The notes under the pieces are model-generated. The model was given only the letters and a program-made list of their open reading frames with translations. It had not been told where the DNA came from and did not search any database. The translations under genes and the position numbers were made by a program. A DNA stretch of 64,000 nt from positions 107,914 to 171,913 of the forward strand of contig NZ_CP045394.1 in the NCBI RefSeq assembly GCF_009363655.1. Reading direction: 5' to 3'. The stretch comes from Roseovarius sp. THAF27. Its GTDB lineage: Bacteria > Pseudomonadota > Alphaproteobacteria > Rhodobacterales > Rhodobacteraceae. This document shows, one piece after another, positions 47,424-55,240 of the stretch; positions within the stretch are counted from its first letter, which is position 1, and the number at the start of each line of letters is the position of its first letter.

Positions 47424-47911
47424 TTTTCACGATCGGCGTTGAAGGGCCGCAAGGCCCACCAGAACGCGGTCAGCGGGATCACGATCCATTGCAGCACAGG
47501 TGACAGGCCCGCATCAAGGATCGGAATGATCGGCATCAGGTCCGAATAGGCCCAGGCCGCGCGGATCACGATGTTGAGCCATTCACTGAACAGCGTGTAT
47601 CCCAGCCCGAATACCACCGTAAGGACAGTCACAGACCGCCGCGTGGAGGCAACCAGGGGCCAGCCCCGACCCGACAGCATGAGCGCAAGCATCAGCGTGC
47701 TCATGGCGATCAGGATATCGCCACCCGTGCAATGGACGGCTGCGAAGACAATCTCCCCCCAAGTGCCCTCTTTCCAGATCGTGTAGAGCGGCATATGTGC
47801 GAACTCCCAGATCAGATTGGCCGGGATTATTACCGAAAAATACCGACGCAGAGCTGTCAGGGAGATTCCGTCTGTCGAGGACAGCCTGACGCCAGTCGCG
47901 ACGACACTCAT
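47420..47911 (-). CDS. conserved membrane protein of unknown function
   Basis: 163 residues from the ATG at 47911, which overlaps the Sco stop (ATGA). Four hydrophobic helices with conserved-looking NLIWEFAHMPLYTIW, HCTGGDILIA and YTLFSEWLNI. Histidines and acidic residues near helix ends could be functional. No named family is recognised. Its place between Sco and CcdA suggests a role in periplasmic copper or thiol handling. Confidence 0.75.
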   Translation of the reverse strand: MSVVATGVRLSSTDGISLTALRRYFSVIIPANLIWEFAHMPLYTIWKEGTWGEIVFAAVHCTGGDILIAMSTLMLALMLSGRGWPLVASTRRSVTVLTVVFGLGYTLFSEWLNIVIRAAWAYSDLMPIIPILDAGLSPVLQWIVIPLTAFWWALRPFNADREK

Positions 47912-48606
47912 TGAAACACACCTGTCAGCTGGTCCCACCAGCTGGGCTCCCGGCGTCGATGTTGGTCGTTGTTGATCAACTCGCTGACGTAGAGGATCAG
48001 GTTCACGTTCTTGAAGTCCATGCCATGGAATTTTGCGGCGAACCGTCCGCCGATGTCCACGACATGGGTGACCGCTCCGTGCATCATCATGTCGCTGTCG
48101 GCAGTCATCGTGAACTCCATCCCATATTCCCGCGCGAGAAGGCGCGTTACGTCATCAGATTGATGAGGCTGCTTGGTCAAAATGACCCAGTTGCTCGTGT
48201 CGAGTCCATGCCGATCCGCGTAATCGCGCAGCAGGTCCGGCGTGTCATTCACCGGATCGGTCGTGATCGAGATGAACTGTACCAAATCTTTCATCGGCCC
48301 GTCGTTGATCGAGGCCTGAATGGCCCCGATCTTTTGGGAGTGGAGCGGGCAGATATCCGGGCAATTGGCGTAGATGAAGTGCAGGATGACCACCTTGTCG
48401 CCGAAGTCTGACAAGCGCACAGTATTCCCCTCGGAATCCCGCAACTCGAAATCCGAAGCCTGCGCTGCATCGATGGCTTGGAAGTAGGGTTCCATCTCGA
48501 ACATACGTGCATCCAGGTTTTCACCCGGATGATTGGCGAAGGCCGGAGACGAAATCGTGGTCGCAAGTATCGCCAAGGCTGCGCGACGGGTCAGAAAACT
48601 GTTCAA
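47908..48606 (-). CDS. Sco1/SenC-family copper/thiol protein
   Basis: 232 residues from a TTG at 48606 (GAGGCGAC upstream). A Tat-like or Sec signal (TRRAALAILATTISSPAFA) precedes a thioredoxin fold with the Sco copper motif CPDICP and the distal His in MMMHGAVTHVVDI. Sco proteins deliver copper to oxidases or reduce periplasmic disulfides. This is one of three Sco genes in the window and is longer than the other two. Overlaps the next upstream gene by 4 bases. Confidence 0.88.
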   Translation of the reverse strand: MNSFLTRRAALAILATTISSPAFANHPGENLDARMFEMEPYFQAIDAAQASDFELRDSEGNTVRLSDFGDKVVILHFIYANCPDICPLHSQKIGAIQASINDGPMKDLVQFISITTDPVNDTPDLLRDYADRHGLDTSNWVILTKQPHQSDDVTRLLAREYGMEFTMTADSDMMMHGAVTHVVDIGGRFAAKFHGMDFKNVNLILYVSELINNDQHRRREPSWWDQLTGVFQ

Positions 48607-48902
48607 GTGTCGCCTCTTTCAGTTTGAATGGGATTGGCTGTTTTCGCATCCTTACATTGTCCGCCGGACCCGCCCTTCATGCACAAACCGAGACCGCACA
48701 TCGCAGCGCAGGGGGCCAGCGAGACCAGAACAGGCGCGAGCCCGATCGCGGTGAGCCATCCCCAGTTCAGCGCCATGCCACCCCCCATGACCGTTGCCGC
48801 ACCGACGAAAAGCAATCGCCTGCGCGCCAACCACGGGGGCCTGTTGCCAGCACTGGAAATGCCTGAAGTGGCTGCGTCGCTGGACGGTATTACGTCGGTC
48901 AT
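48603..48902 (-). CDS. small membrane protein with Cys-rich C-terminus
   Basis: 99 residues. A hydrophilic start (about 1-28) leads to two helices, the second running into APCAAMCGLGLCMKGGSGGQC, four cysteines and a Met near the membrane surface. This could be a membrane-bound metal site. No family recognised. It is transcribed with the Sco gene (TTGA overlap). Confidence 0.7.
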   Translation of the reverse strand: MTDVIPSSDAATSGISSAGNRPPWLARRRLLFVGAATVMGGGMALNWGWLTAIGLAPVLVSLAPCAAMCGLGLCMKGGSGGQCKDAKTANPIQTERGDT

Positions 48903-48983
48903 CCGAAAAATCCTTTCGATGTTGGTGAGATAGTCATTCCGGCAACTGGAAGGTCAAGGGTGAGGGAACGTCTTCTGGGGAAC

Positions 48984-49496
48984 TCATTCGATAAATCCGC
49001 GCAGAAAGGACACCATTTCGGGGTCGTCCCATTCGGCTGGTCCGACCAGTCGCCCGAGCTCCCGCCCCTGCGCGTCGATCAGGATCGTCGTCGGCAGGCC
49101 AACGGTGCGCAGCGCGGTCATCGAAAGCATGGTCTGGTCGACATACATATTGAGATTGGTGACACCGATCTCGTCGTAGAAACGCCGAACGATTTGTGAT
49201 CCGGCCCGGTCGATGGAAAGGGCAACCACTTCGAAGTCGTCGCCGCCAAGTTCCGCCTGAAGCGCATCCAGCGTCGGCATCTCTTCGCGGCAGGGGACGC
49301 ACCAGGTTGCCCAGACGTTCACGAGGATCACCTTGCCGCGAAAGTCCTCCATGTCCCCACGGCTGCCGTCTTCTTTCTCGTAGCGCACATTGGCGACGGG
49401 CTGCGGGGTATCGTGCAGGGCGAACCCCTGCGGTCCGGCAAACGCCGTGCCGACGGACAGTGCCCAAGCGATCAGCGCCGGTTTCAGATGTTTCAT
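48984..49496 (-). CDS. TlpA-like periplasmic thioredoxin
   Basis: 170 residues: signal peptide (LIAWALSVGTAFA), then a thioredoxin fold with active site WATWCVPCREEMP and cis-Pro in TVGLPTTILID. This is a TlpA/ResA-type thiol reductase that would receive electrons from CcdA. Its start overlaps the DsbE-like stop by 4 bases, so the two are co-translated. Confidence 0.88.
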   Translation of the reverse strand: MKHLKPALIAWALSVGTAFAGPQGFALHDTPQPVANVRYEKEDGSRGDMEDFRGKVILVNVWATWCVPCREEMPTLDALQAELGGDDFEVVALSIDRAGSQIVRRFYDEIGVTNLNMYVDQTMLSMTALRTVGLPTTILIDAQGRELGRLVGPAEWDDPEMVSFLRGFIE

Positions 49497-50086
49497 GGCG
49501 TTGTCTCCTTGGCGGATTGGGTGTTCAGATCACGGACGATCGGCAATAGGGTTTCTTCCAGGATTGACCGCGTAATCGGACCGACATGGCGGTAGGCGAT
49601 GGTGCCATCGGCGATGACGTAGGTTTCGGGCACGCCATAAACGCCCCATTCGATGCCAGCACGTCCGTTGATATCGGCCCCGATGCGCGCGTAGGGATCG
49701 CCCAATTCGTCGAGCCAGGCGCGCGCCTGATCGGGCGGGTCCTTGTAGTTGATTCCGTAGAGCGGCACCTCACCGGTTGCGTTCAACTCCATGAACAGCG
49801 GATGTTCGGCACGGCAGGGCACACACCACGAGGCAAAGGCGTTCACCAGTGACACGTGTCCGATCAGGTCCTGCGTCGAAAGACCTTCCTCGCGGCCGAG
49901 CACCGGGGGCAGCGCGAAGTCGGGCACGGGATTGCCGAGAAGTGCCGACGGCAAGTCGTCGCCACCCCTGAAAAGCCCCCAACCGAACAGGACCATGAGG
50001 GCAAAAGCTATCAGCGGCACCAGCACGAACCCGGAGATACTGCGTCGCGACACAGGGTCGGCATTTCCCTCGACCTCTTCCGTCAT
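49493..50086 (-). CDS. DsbE/CcmG-like thiol-disulfide protein
   Basis: 197 residues with an N-terminal anchor (FVLVPLIAFALMVLFGWGLF) and active site ASWCVPCRAEHP. The GVYGVPETYVIADG segment contains the CcmG-type GVxGxPET motif. CcmG reduces apocytochrome thiols before haem attachment. Next to a c-type cytochrome gene this may be a dedicated maturation factor. ATGA overlap with the cytochrome gene. Confidence 0.9.
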   Translation of the reverse strand: MTEEVEGNADPVSRRSISGFVLVPLIAFALMVLFGWGLFRGGDDLPSALLGNPVPDFALPPVLGREEGLSTQDLIGHVSLVNAFASWCVPCRAEHPLFMELNATGEVPLYGINYKDPPDQARAWLDELGDPYARIGADINGRAGIEWGVYGVPETYVIADGTIAYRHVGPITRSILEETLLPIVRDLNTQSAKETTP

Positions 50087-50508
50087 GGCTGCGCCTGCTC
50101 ATCGGTAAGGGATCGGCTTTCCTGCGACGCGCGGATCCGGTTGGGCCATGTGCTCTTGATGTAGTCAATGATCGCCGTGATCTCATCGTCTGTCAGCACA
50201 TCCTCATATCCGGGCATGTCGCTTTCGTACCCGTTCCCGACAATCGCCGCCGGTCCGCGTTTCACGATGTCGAGCAATACGCGGTCGGGGTGATGCCAGG
50301 TATGGCCGGAGGCGTCGTGCGGCGGGGCAGGCAACCTGCCGTTCGGCAATCGTATGCGCCAATCTGATTGCCCCTCCAGGTTTGCCCCATGGCAACTGGC
50401 ACAATTTTCTTGATAGAGGCGCTCACCCATGCGCACGTCGCTCTGCGCCGCAACGGGCAAAACTGTTGTGGCGAGCAGGACAGCCGAGAGCCTAATCGTG
50501 TTTTTCAC
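50083..50508 (-). CDS. c-type cytochrome
   Basis: 141 residues: signal peptide (LSAVLLATTVLPVAA), haem motif CASCH near residue 36, PAPPHDASGHTWHHPD and DMPGYEDVLTDDEI. It is a paralogue of 34061-34549, sharing the HTWHHPD motif, but is secreted rather than anchored. Probable electron partner of the multicopper oxidase in this operon. Its start lies inside the preceding small gene, overlapping by 17 bases. Confidence 0.9.
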   Translation of the reverse strand: MKNTIRLSAVLLATTVLPVAAQSDVRMGERLYQENCASCHGANLEGQSDWRIRLPNGRLPAPPHDASGHTWHHPDRVLLDIVKRGPAAIVGNGYESDMPGYEDVLTDDEITAIIDYIKSTWPNRIRASQESRSLTDEQAQP

Positions 50509-50650
50509 TAAGTTTCCGCCTTCTTATTGCGAGCCACCTACAGAGAATGAAAAGTGCCGCGAGCAACGACAGGACAAGTAGGACGCAAAGCGCCCAGGCC
50601 AATCCCATCGACAACAGGCTGTCGCCGCTGCTGGCACCCTCAGTCCGCAT
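50492..50650 (-). CDS. 52-residue single-helix membrane protein
   Basis: ATG at 50650 to TAG at 50492. The product has a short polar start (MRTEGASSGDSLLS), one transmembrane helix containing two cysteines (WALCVLLVLSLLAALFILCR) and a basic tail (RRRKLSEKHD). Its 3' end overlaps the cytochrome start by 17 bases, which argues for a genuine coupled gene. It could be an assembly factor for the cytochrome or oxidase; no homologue is recognised. Confidence 0.55.
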   Translation of the reverse strand: MRTEGASSGDSLLSMGLAWALCVLLVLSLLAALFILCRWLAIRRRKLSEKHD

Positions 50651-50662
50651 TCTGGCACATTT

Positions 50663-50806
50663 CTATTTCCCGCTGTCCGAGCGGATGTATTTGACCAAGG
50701 CGATCGCCGCGAGCACCAGCACACCCACGATCAGCAACCAGACGAGGCCCATCGCAATCATCATGCCGCCGCCCATCATTCCACCGTCCATCATCATGCA
50801 TTCCAT
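50663..50806 (-). CDS. 47-residue Met-rich small membrane protein
   Basis: ATG at 50806 to TAG at 50663. It starts MECMMMDGGMMGGGMMIAMG and has one helix (LVWLLIVGVLVLAAIALV) and a charged end (KYIRSDSGK). The Met cluster with one Cys is a probable Cu(I) site facing the periplasm. An alternative ATG three codons in (50797) would have AAGGATGG at a better spacing. It lies 12 bases before the 52-residue gene and after DUF411. Confidence 0.6.
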   Translation of the reverse strand: MECMMMDGGMMGGGMMIAMGLVWLLIVGVLVLAAIALVKYIRSDSGK

Positions 50807-50863
50807 CCTTTGCTTTCCCTTGAAGCCGGTCTGACACGGGTTCGCACTAGACCGCGCGATTGA

Positions 50864-51337
50864 TCATTCGACCGCATATACGGTCGGGCTCACACCTTCC
50901 TCGACGGTGTAAATCTTGAAGGGCTCCTGTTTCGCGCCGCCCATACCCGGCGACCCCAATGGCATGTTGGGAAGAGTCACACCGGCAATTTCCGGGCGCT
51001 CTTCCAGCAGCCTGTTGACGACATTGATCGGCACGTGGCCGCTGACAACGTATTCGTCCAAAGAGGCTGCATGGCAGCCTTGGAAGTCATCCGGGATGCC
51101 CGCATCGCGGCTAATCTGCGCCAGATCGTGGGTCGGCTTCACCTCCACCGTGAAACCGTTCTCGCGCAGATAGTCCGCGTAACTCTCGCAACATCCGCAT
51201 TGTGGGTTCTTGTAGAGCGTGACCTCCTGCGCCGCGGCAGGCGCGGCATTCAGGCTCATCGCAAGGACGGCGACGGTACCTGCCGTGCCGAGGCTGGCAA
51301 ATCCAAGTATCTTCTTCATCGGTTCATTCATTTTCAT
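50864..51337 (-). CDS. DUF411 periplasmic metal-binding protein
   Basis: 157 residues from ATG 51337 (ATG 51319 is also possible). A signal peptide is followed by LYKNPQCGCCESYADYLREN, GCHAASLDEYVVSGHVPINV and a GSPGMGG segment, all characteristic of DUF411. The CGCC motif plus a later Cys/His can bind copper. A diverged paralogue lies at 60700-61155. It sits between the multicopper oxidase and the Met-rich protein, so a copper-chaperone role is likely but inferred. Confidence 0.9.
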   Translation of the reverse strand: MKMNEPMKKILGFASLGTAGTVAVLAMSLNAAPAAAQEVTLYKNPQCGCCESYADYLRENGFTVEVKPTHDLAQISRDAGIPDDFQGCHAASLDEYVVSGHVPINVVNRLLEERPEIAGVTLPNMPLGSPGMGGAKQEPFKIYTVEEGVSPTVYAVE

Positions 51338-51356
51338 GGTTCTAAGTGTGTGAGTT

Positions 51357-52796
51357 TCAGGTTTTGATCGTGCCGGGTTCGACACGGATGACGCCCATCA
51401 TGCCCGCCGCCTGGTGTTCCAGAATGTGGCAATGGAACATCCAGTCACCGGGATTGTCCGCGGCGAAGGCGATCTCGACCCGTTCTTCGGGTGCCATCAG
51501 GACGGTGTCCTGCCATTCGCGATACCGAGTCGGTTGTCCGTTGCGGGCGATCACACGGAACGAATGCCCATGAAAATGGATCGGATGGTGCCAGGCGGTG
51601 CGATTATCCATCTCGAACATGTGCGACGTGCCCTGCGGCAGGACCAGCAAGGGGTCCATCATATGACCCGTCGCGGCTTCTCCATTGATGAACCACATGT
51701 TGCCCTCGCGCATCTGGTCCATCATCGACCCCATGCCGCCGCCCATCATCATCTGCCCCATCATTCCGCCGTTGAAGACGATCCGGTGCCGCGCGGCCGA
51801 CGCCATGACCGGTTCGGCCAGCGGGTTGGGCGGCAGCTCCATCGACCAATCCGGCACCGTGTCCCGCAGCCTGTCCGGCGCGTAGGCAAGATCGACCAGA
51901 CGGTATTCAAGTCCCTCGTAGAAGGCATCGATGACGGTCACGGCATCTCCGGGCTTGCCGGTCAAGTCGATGACCAGATCGACACGCATCGCCGGGCCGA
52001 TCACCACGACCCCGCCGTCAGGGGCATGGGGCGTCACGGGTTGACCGTCCAGCGCGACCACGACGGGGGCAAGACCCCCGAAATCCAGCCCGAATATCCG
52101 CGCGTTCGCCGCGTTGACTAGCCGCAAGCGGATGCGCTCACCGGATTGCACCGAGATGCGTTCGGGGATCTGACCGTTGATGGTCACGGAATTGCCAATA
52201 CGACCGCCGTGCATCGCGTCATGGCGGTTGCCGAAGTCATCCGCAATCTGTCCGTCCCGGGTCATGCGCCAGTCGTCCAACATCCAGGTCATGTCGCGAT
52301 CGACGCGGATCGGGTCCGCCTCCTCGACGATCAGCGGCCCGTAAAGCCCGCGTCCGACCTGTTCCGAACTGCGCTGGTGCGGGTGATACCAGAACGTGCC
52401 CGCATCCAGCGCATCGAATTCGTACAGGAATTCGCCATCGAAGGGGATCGGGTCCTGCGTGAGGAACGGCACCCCGTCCATCGCATTGGGCGTGCGGATG
52501 CCATGCCAGTGGATTGTGGTCCCTTCATCCAACCCATTTTGAGCCACAACTCGCACGCGGTCGCCCTGCCGGACCCTGATTTCAGGACCGGGGACGGATC
52601 CGTCATAGCTCCAGACATTAGTCGGGCCGTATGGTGACGGGCGCAGGGCGGCCTGTCCGGATGCCGCGCGTAGGACAAATGGGTCCCCAGTTGGATCGGC
52701 CATCGCCATTCGTGCAGGTGACAGAGCGGATAGGGCTGTGAATGCGGCACCTGTGCGAAGCACGTGCCTTCGTGAAATCGGTCTGTGGAGGATCAT
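51357..52796 (-). CDS. multicopper oxidase
   Basis: 479 residues from the ATG at 52796 (AAGGCAG upstream). Tat signal RRHVLRTGAAFTALSALSPA. Copper motifs are TIHWHGIRTPNAMDGV, FWYHPHQRSSEQ, WHHPIHFHGHSF and MFHCHILEHQAAGMMG. A Met-rich loop (MMGQMMMGGGMGSMMDQM) precedes the last domain and may load Cu(I). It is related to the frameshifted oxidase at 32672-34064. It is the second gene of a CueR-type operon that also encodes a cytochrome c and thiol proteins. Confidence 0.93.
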   Translation of the reverse strand: MILHRPISRRHVLRTGAAFTALSALSPARMAMADPTGDPFVLRAASGQAALRPSPYGPTNVWSYDGSVPGPEIRVRQGDRVRVVAQNGLDEGTTIHWHGIRTPNAMDGVPFLTQDPIPFDGEFLYEFDALDAGTFWYHPHQRSSEQVGRGLYGPLIVEEADPIRVDRDMTWMLDDWRMTRDGQIADDFGNRHDAMHGGRIGNSVTINGQIPERISVQSGERIRLRLVNAANARIFGLDFGGLAPVVVALDGQPVTPHAPDGGVVVIGPAMRVDLVIDLTGKPGDAVTVIDAFYEGLEYRLVDLAYAPDRLRDTVPDWSMELPPNPLAEPVMASAARHRIVFNGGMMGQMMMGGGMGSMMDQMREGNMWFINGEAATGHMMDPLLVLPQGTSHMFEMDNRTAWHHPIHFHGHSFRVIARNGQPTRYREWQDTVLMAPEERVEIAFAADNPGDWMFHCHILEHQAAGMMGVIRVEPGTIKT

Positions 52797-52886
52797 CGCA
52801 ACTGCCTTGATTTGAAAGGGTCGCACTCAGCCAGCTTCGGCCAAGGCAAGAATCAGGCCTCGCAGCAGGCGAGGCCGGTTTCAGGT

Positions 52887-53240
52887 TCAGACAGGCAGTT
52901 TGGGAGGGAATGGATCAAGCGACGGATTCGTGCCGAGTGAGATCAGAGGTTCGGCACCCCGGACGGCAGTACCAAAAGGCCTCGTGAGCCGCGCTGACGG
53001 CATCTTGGCAAGGAGGCCAGAAGTACCGCTGGAGCCGCAAGGAACAGGACACCCACCTTCACAGGCAGTGCCCTCAGCAAATCCGGTGGGATCGCACCCG
53101 CCGCAACGGCCATCCGCGCTTTCGGTGGGTTCCATCTGCGCCATAGCCGTGATTGACATACTGGCCGACGACATATCCGGCGCAGTCACTGCACCGAAGG
53201 TCAGCATGAGAATCAAAACAAGGCGAAAAACGCAGGTCAT
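52887..53240 (-). CDS. small secreted Cys-rich protein heading the CueR-type operon
   Basis: 117 residues from the ATG at 53240. A signal (VFRLVLILMLTFGAVTA) is followed by a Cys-rich stretch (GRCGGCDPTGFAEGTACEGG, PVPC) and a tail ending FPPKLPV. A longer frame begins at 53285, but that lies upstream of the promoter and is excluded. The -10 element is only 8 bases from this ATG, so the message may be nearly leaderless; the next Met is at 53207. The general design matches the genes at 9157 and 45803. Confidence 0.65.
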   Translation of the reverse strand: MTCVFRLVLILMLTFGAVTAPDMSSASMSITAMAQMEPTESADGRCGGCDPTGFAEGTACEGGCPVPCGSSGTSGLLAKMPSARLTRPFGTAVRGAEPLISLGTNPSLDPFPPKLPV

Positions 53241-53247
53241 ACAGTTA

Positions 53248-53278
53248 CTGCTACAACCTTCCAGCAAGGGGAGGTCAA
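53248..53278 (-). promoter_or_regulatory. CueR-type promoter of the oxidase-cytochrome-CcdA operon
   Basis: Minus strand: -35 TTGACC (53278-53273), 19-base spacer TCCCCTTGCTGGAAGGTTG, -10 TAGCAG (53253-53248). The CTTGCTGGAAGGTT part closely matches my recollection of the E. coli copA CueR box. Transcription should start near 53241. The 160 bases to the right hold no gene. Confidence 0.8.
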
Positions 53279-53443
53279 GTGACATTCTGTAACTTGGACG
53301 TGATACCCCTGTAGTGTATCCGCCTCAGACCTTCGCTACTGCCCTTCGCAGCCAGTTGCTCATGCAAAGGTTCATCAGTCCACTTGACGTTGGTCGACGT
53401 CAACTTGCCGTCGCAAATGAGGAAATGATATCCTCATGCTCGG

Positions 53444-54400
53444 TCAGCTTTTTTCGTGAGTATGAGTTTCCTCCCCATCTCTCGAATTACCGTGACCATA
53501 GAGATCGGCGTTCTGATGAGCGCGATCCTCGTGCTCGAATTCGAGGCTGGAATGGCTGATGCCGAATTCTCCCTTCAGCCGCTTCTTGATCGCGCTCTTG
53601 ATCTCTTCAATCTTCGACCACCCCTCGGCTGCCACGACGACATGGCAGTCGAGCGCAGCCTCGTGCTCTTGCATTTGCCAGAGATGGACGTGGTGGACGT
53701 CGGCGACGCCTTCGACTTTCCGCATCGCTTCGACGACGGCCTCGTTGTCGATGTCCGGCGGGCTCCCGAGCATCAGGGTTCGGATTGGGCCGCCTATTTC
53801 AGTGAAAGACAGATACAGGATGTAGATGGCGATGCCGATGGTGATGGCAGGATCGACCCAACGCATGTCGTAAAGGATGATCAGCGACCCAGCGACGATA
53901 ACCGCGACCGAAGCAAGCGCGTCCGACAGGTTATGCAGGAAAAGCGCGCGGATGTTCACGCTGCCCTTCTGCATCGAATAGGTCAGCATTGCGGTCAGCG
54001 TGTCGACCACAAGCGCAATTCCACCGAGAATGACGACGGTCCAACCCATGACTTCGGGTGGATCAATCATGCGCATGCCACCTTCGTAGATCAGGTAGAA
54101 GCCGATCAAAATCAGGGTGGTGTAGTTAACCAGGGCTGCGACGATTTCGACCCGACCATAGCCGAAGGTCATGCGCTCATCGGCTGGGCGGCGCGCGATC
54201 TTGCGTGCGGCGAAGGCAATGACAAGCGAGGCCATATCGGAAAAGTTGTGCAGCGCATCGGCGATCAGTGCCAGGCTGCCCGACAATATGCCCCCGACGA
54301 TTTGCGCAACGGTAAGAAGCCCGTTCGCCCAGATCGCGATGGCAACCCGCCGATCGCCAGAATCCGGATCGATATGCGCGTGCCCGTGGTCATGTGGCAT
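53444..54400 (-). CDS. CDF-family cation efflux transporter
   Basis: 318 residues from the ATG at 54400, chosen for GAGGAG upstream. A His-rich start (PHDHGHAHIDPD) leads to six helices with the metal sites ALIADALHNFSDMASLV and ALFLHNLSDALASVAVI, and a C-terminal cytosolic domain (HHVHLWQMQEHEAALDCHVV). This is a CzcD/ZitB-type Zn/Co/Cd-proton antiporter. The start overlaps the transglutaminase-like gene, so both are under the zinc-type MerR promoter. Confidence 0.92.
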   Translation of the reverse strand: MPHDHGHAHIDPDSGDRRVAIAIWANGLLTVAQIVGGILSGSLALIADALHNFSDMASLVIAFAARKIARRPADERMTFGYGRVEIVAALVNYTTLILIGFYLIYEGGMRMIDPPEVMGWTVVILGGIALVVDTLTAMLTYSMQKGSVNIRALFLHNLSDALASVAVIVAGSLIILYDMRWVDPAITIGIAIYILYLSFTEIGGPIRTLMLGSPPDIDNEAVVEAMRKVEGVADVHHVHLWQMQEHEAALDCHVVVAAEGWSKIEEIKSAIKKRLKGEFGISHSSLEFEHEDRAHQNADLYGHGNSRDGEETHTHEKS

Positions 54401-55145
54401 TGGCAGGCTCCTCATGCGCGTGTGTCGCGCGTCGGTCAGTCTTGAGGCGGTCGCTGCGGAAACCACGAACGCGCGCATTCATCCAGTGGCGTATGATATG
54501 ACGGTAAAGGGCACCACGCAGCCATCCAAAGGATTGCTCATGGGACAAATAGAAGGCGTCCGGCGTATCAAACACGCCGAAATCCTGCACGATGCCGGTT
54601 TTCTGAATGTAGGTATCTTCTCCGTTCCAGGCGACGGGAGGCGCGCCAAGGCAATCCGTGCCCGCGCCATAACCGCAGAGACTGTCCGTGTCCGAGAAAG
54701 ACGTTTGCAGGACTTTGAGGAAAGCGTCATCCAGGATGAAGCCTTCAAGGTTGATCCAGGCACCTTGAAATTCGATCTCGACCCATGAGTGGAGAATTTC
54801 CTGCGGAGCAAGCGGATACACCAGCTCAGGGACAACACCGCGCTGCAAGCCTTTGTGGATCGTAAACCCATGCAACCGGCAACGAATGCCGACACCACGC
54901 AGCAGCGCCATCAAGAGCGTGCCTTTGGTATTGCACTGCCCGTAGCCGTCGGAAAGCACTTCGAATGCGGGGATGTCGTCAGCACGATTGTATCCGAACG
55001 CGATTTCATTCCGAACGAAATCATGGGCAGCTCCGATCCGATCGTATTCGGATAAGCCGCGCCAGCTGCGGTTCTCAATTAGATGCGCAAGAGGCGCGGC
55101 ATCAAAATCCAGTAGTTTGGTGGGTACAAGTAGGGGGTCGGTCAT
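54390..55145 (-). CDS. transglutaminase-like (cysteine protease fold) protein
   Basis: 251 residues from the ATG at 55145; an upstream TTG at 55181 would precede the transcription start. The core shows GYGQCNTKGTLLMALLRGVG (catalytic Cys), LHSWVEIEFQGAWINLEGF (His) and a downstream Asp, the transglutaminase/NlpC-like triad. No signal peptide, so probably cytosolic. Substrate unknown. It is coupled to a CDF transporter by an 11-base overlap, which is an unusual pairing. It might process or protect metal-exposed proteins, but that is speculation. Confidence 0.82.
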   Translation of the reverse strand: MTDPLLVPTKLLDFDAAPLAHLIENRSWRGLSEYDRIGAAHDFVRNEIAFGYNRADDIPAFEVLSDGYGQCNTKGTLLMALLRGVGIRCRLHGFTIHKGLQRGVVPELVYPLAPQEILHSWVEIEFQGAWINLEGFILDDAFLKVLQTSFSDTDSLCGYGAGTDCLGAPPVAWNGEDTYIQKTGIVQDFGVFDTPDAFYLSHEQSFGWLRGALYRHIIRHWMNARVRGFRSDRLKTDRRATHAHEEPANAT

Positions 55146-55180
55146 CTGCAACGGGTCGCTCCTCGAATCGTCTTGGAACA

Positions 55181-55211
55181 AGACTAATTGCTATAGTCAC
55201 TATAGCTTCAA
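55181..55211 (-). promoter_or_regulatory. zinc-type MerR promoter of the transglutaminase-CDF unit
   Basis: Minus strand: -35 TTGAAG (55211-55206), 19-base spacer (55205-55187), -10 TAGTCT (55186-55181). The spacer holds the perfect 15-bp palindrome CTATAGTGACTATAG. This fits ZntR/CadR-like regulation, probably by the MerR-family gene at 55923-56351. Confidence 0.8.
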
Positions 55212-55240
55212 CCCTTTCTTTCAGAAAGAATCTCCCGCAA

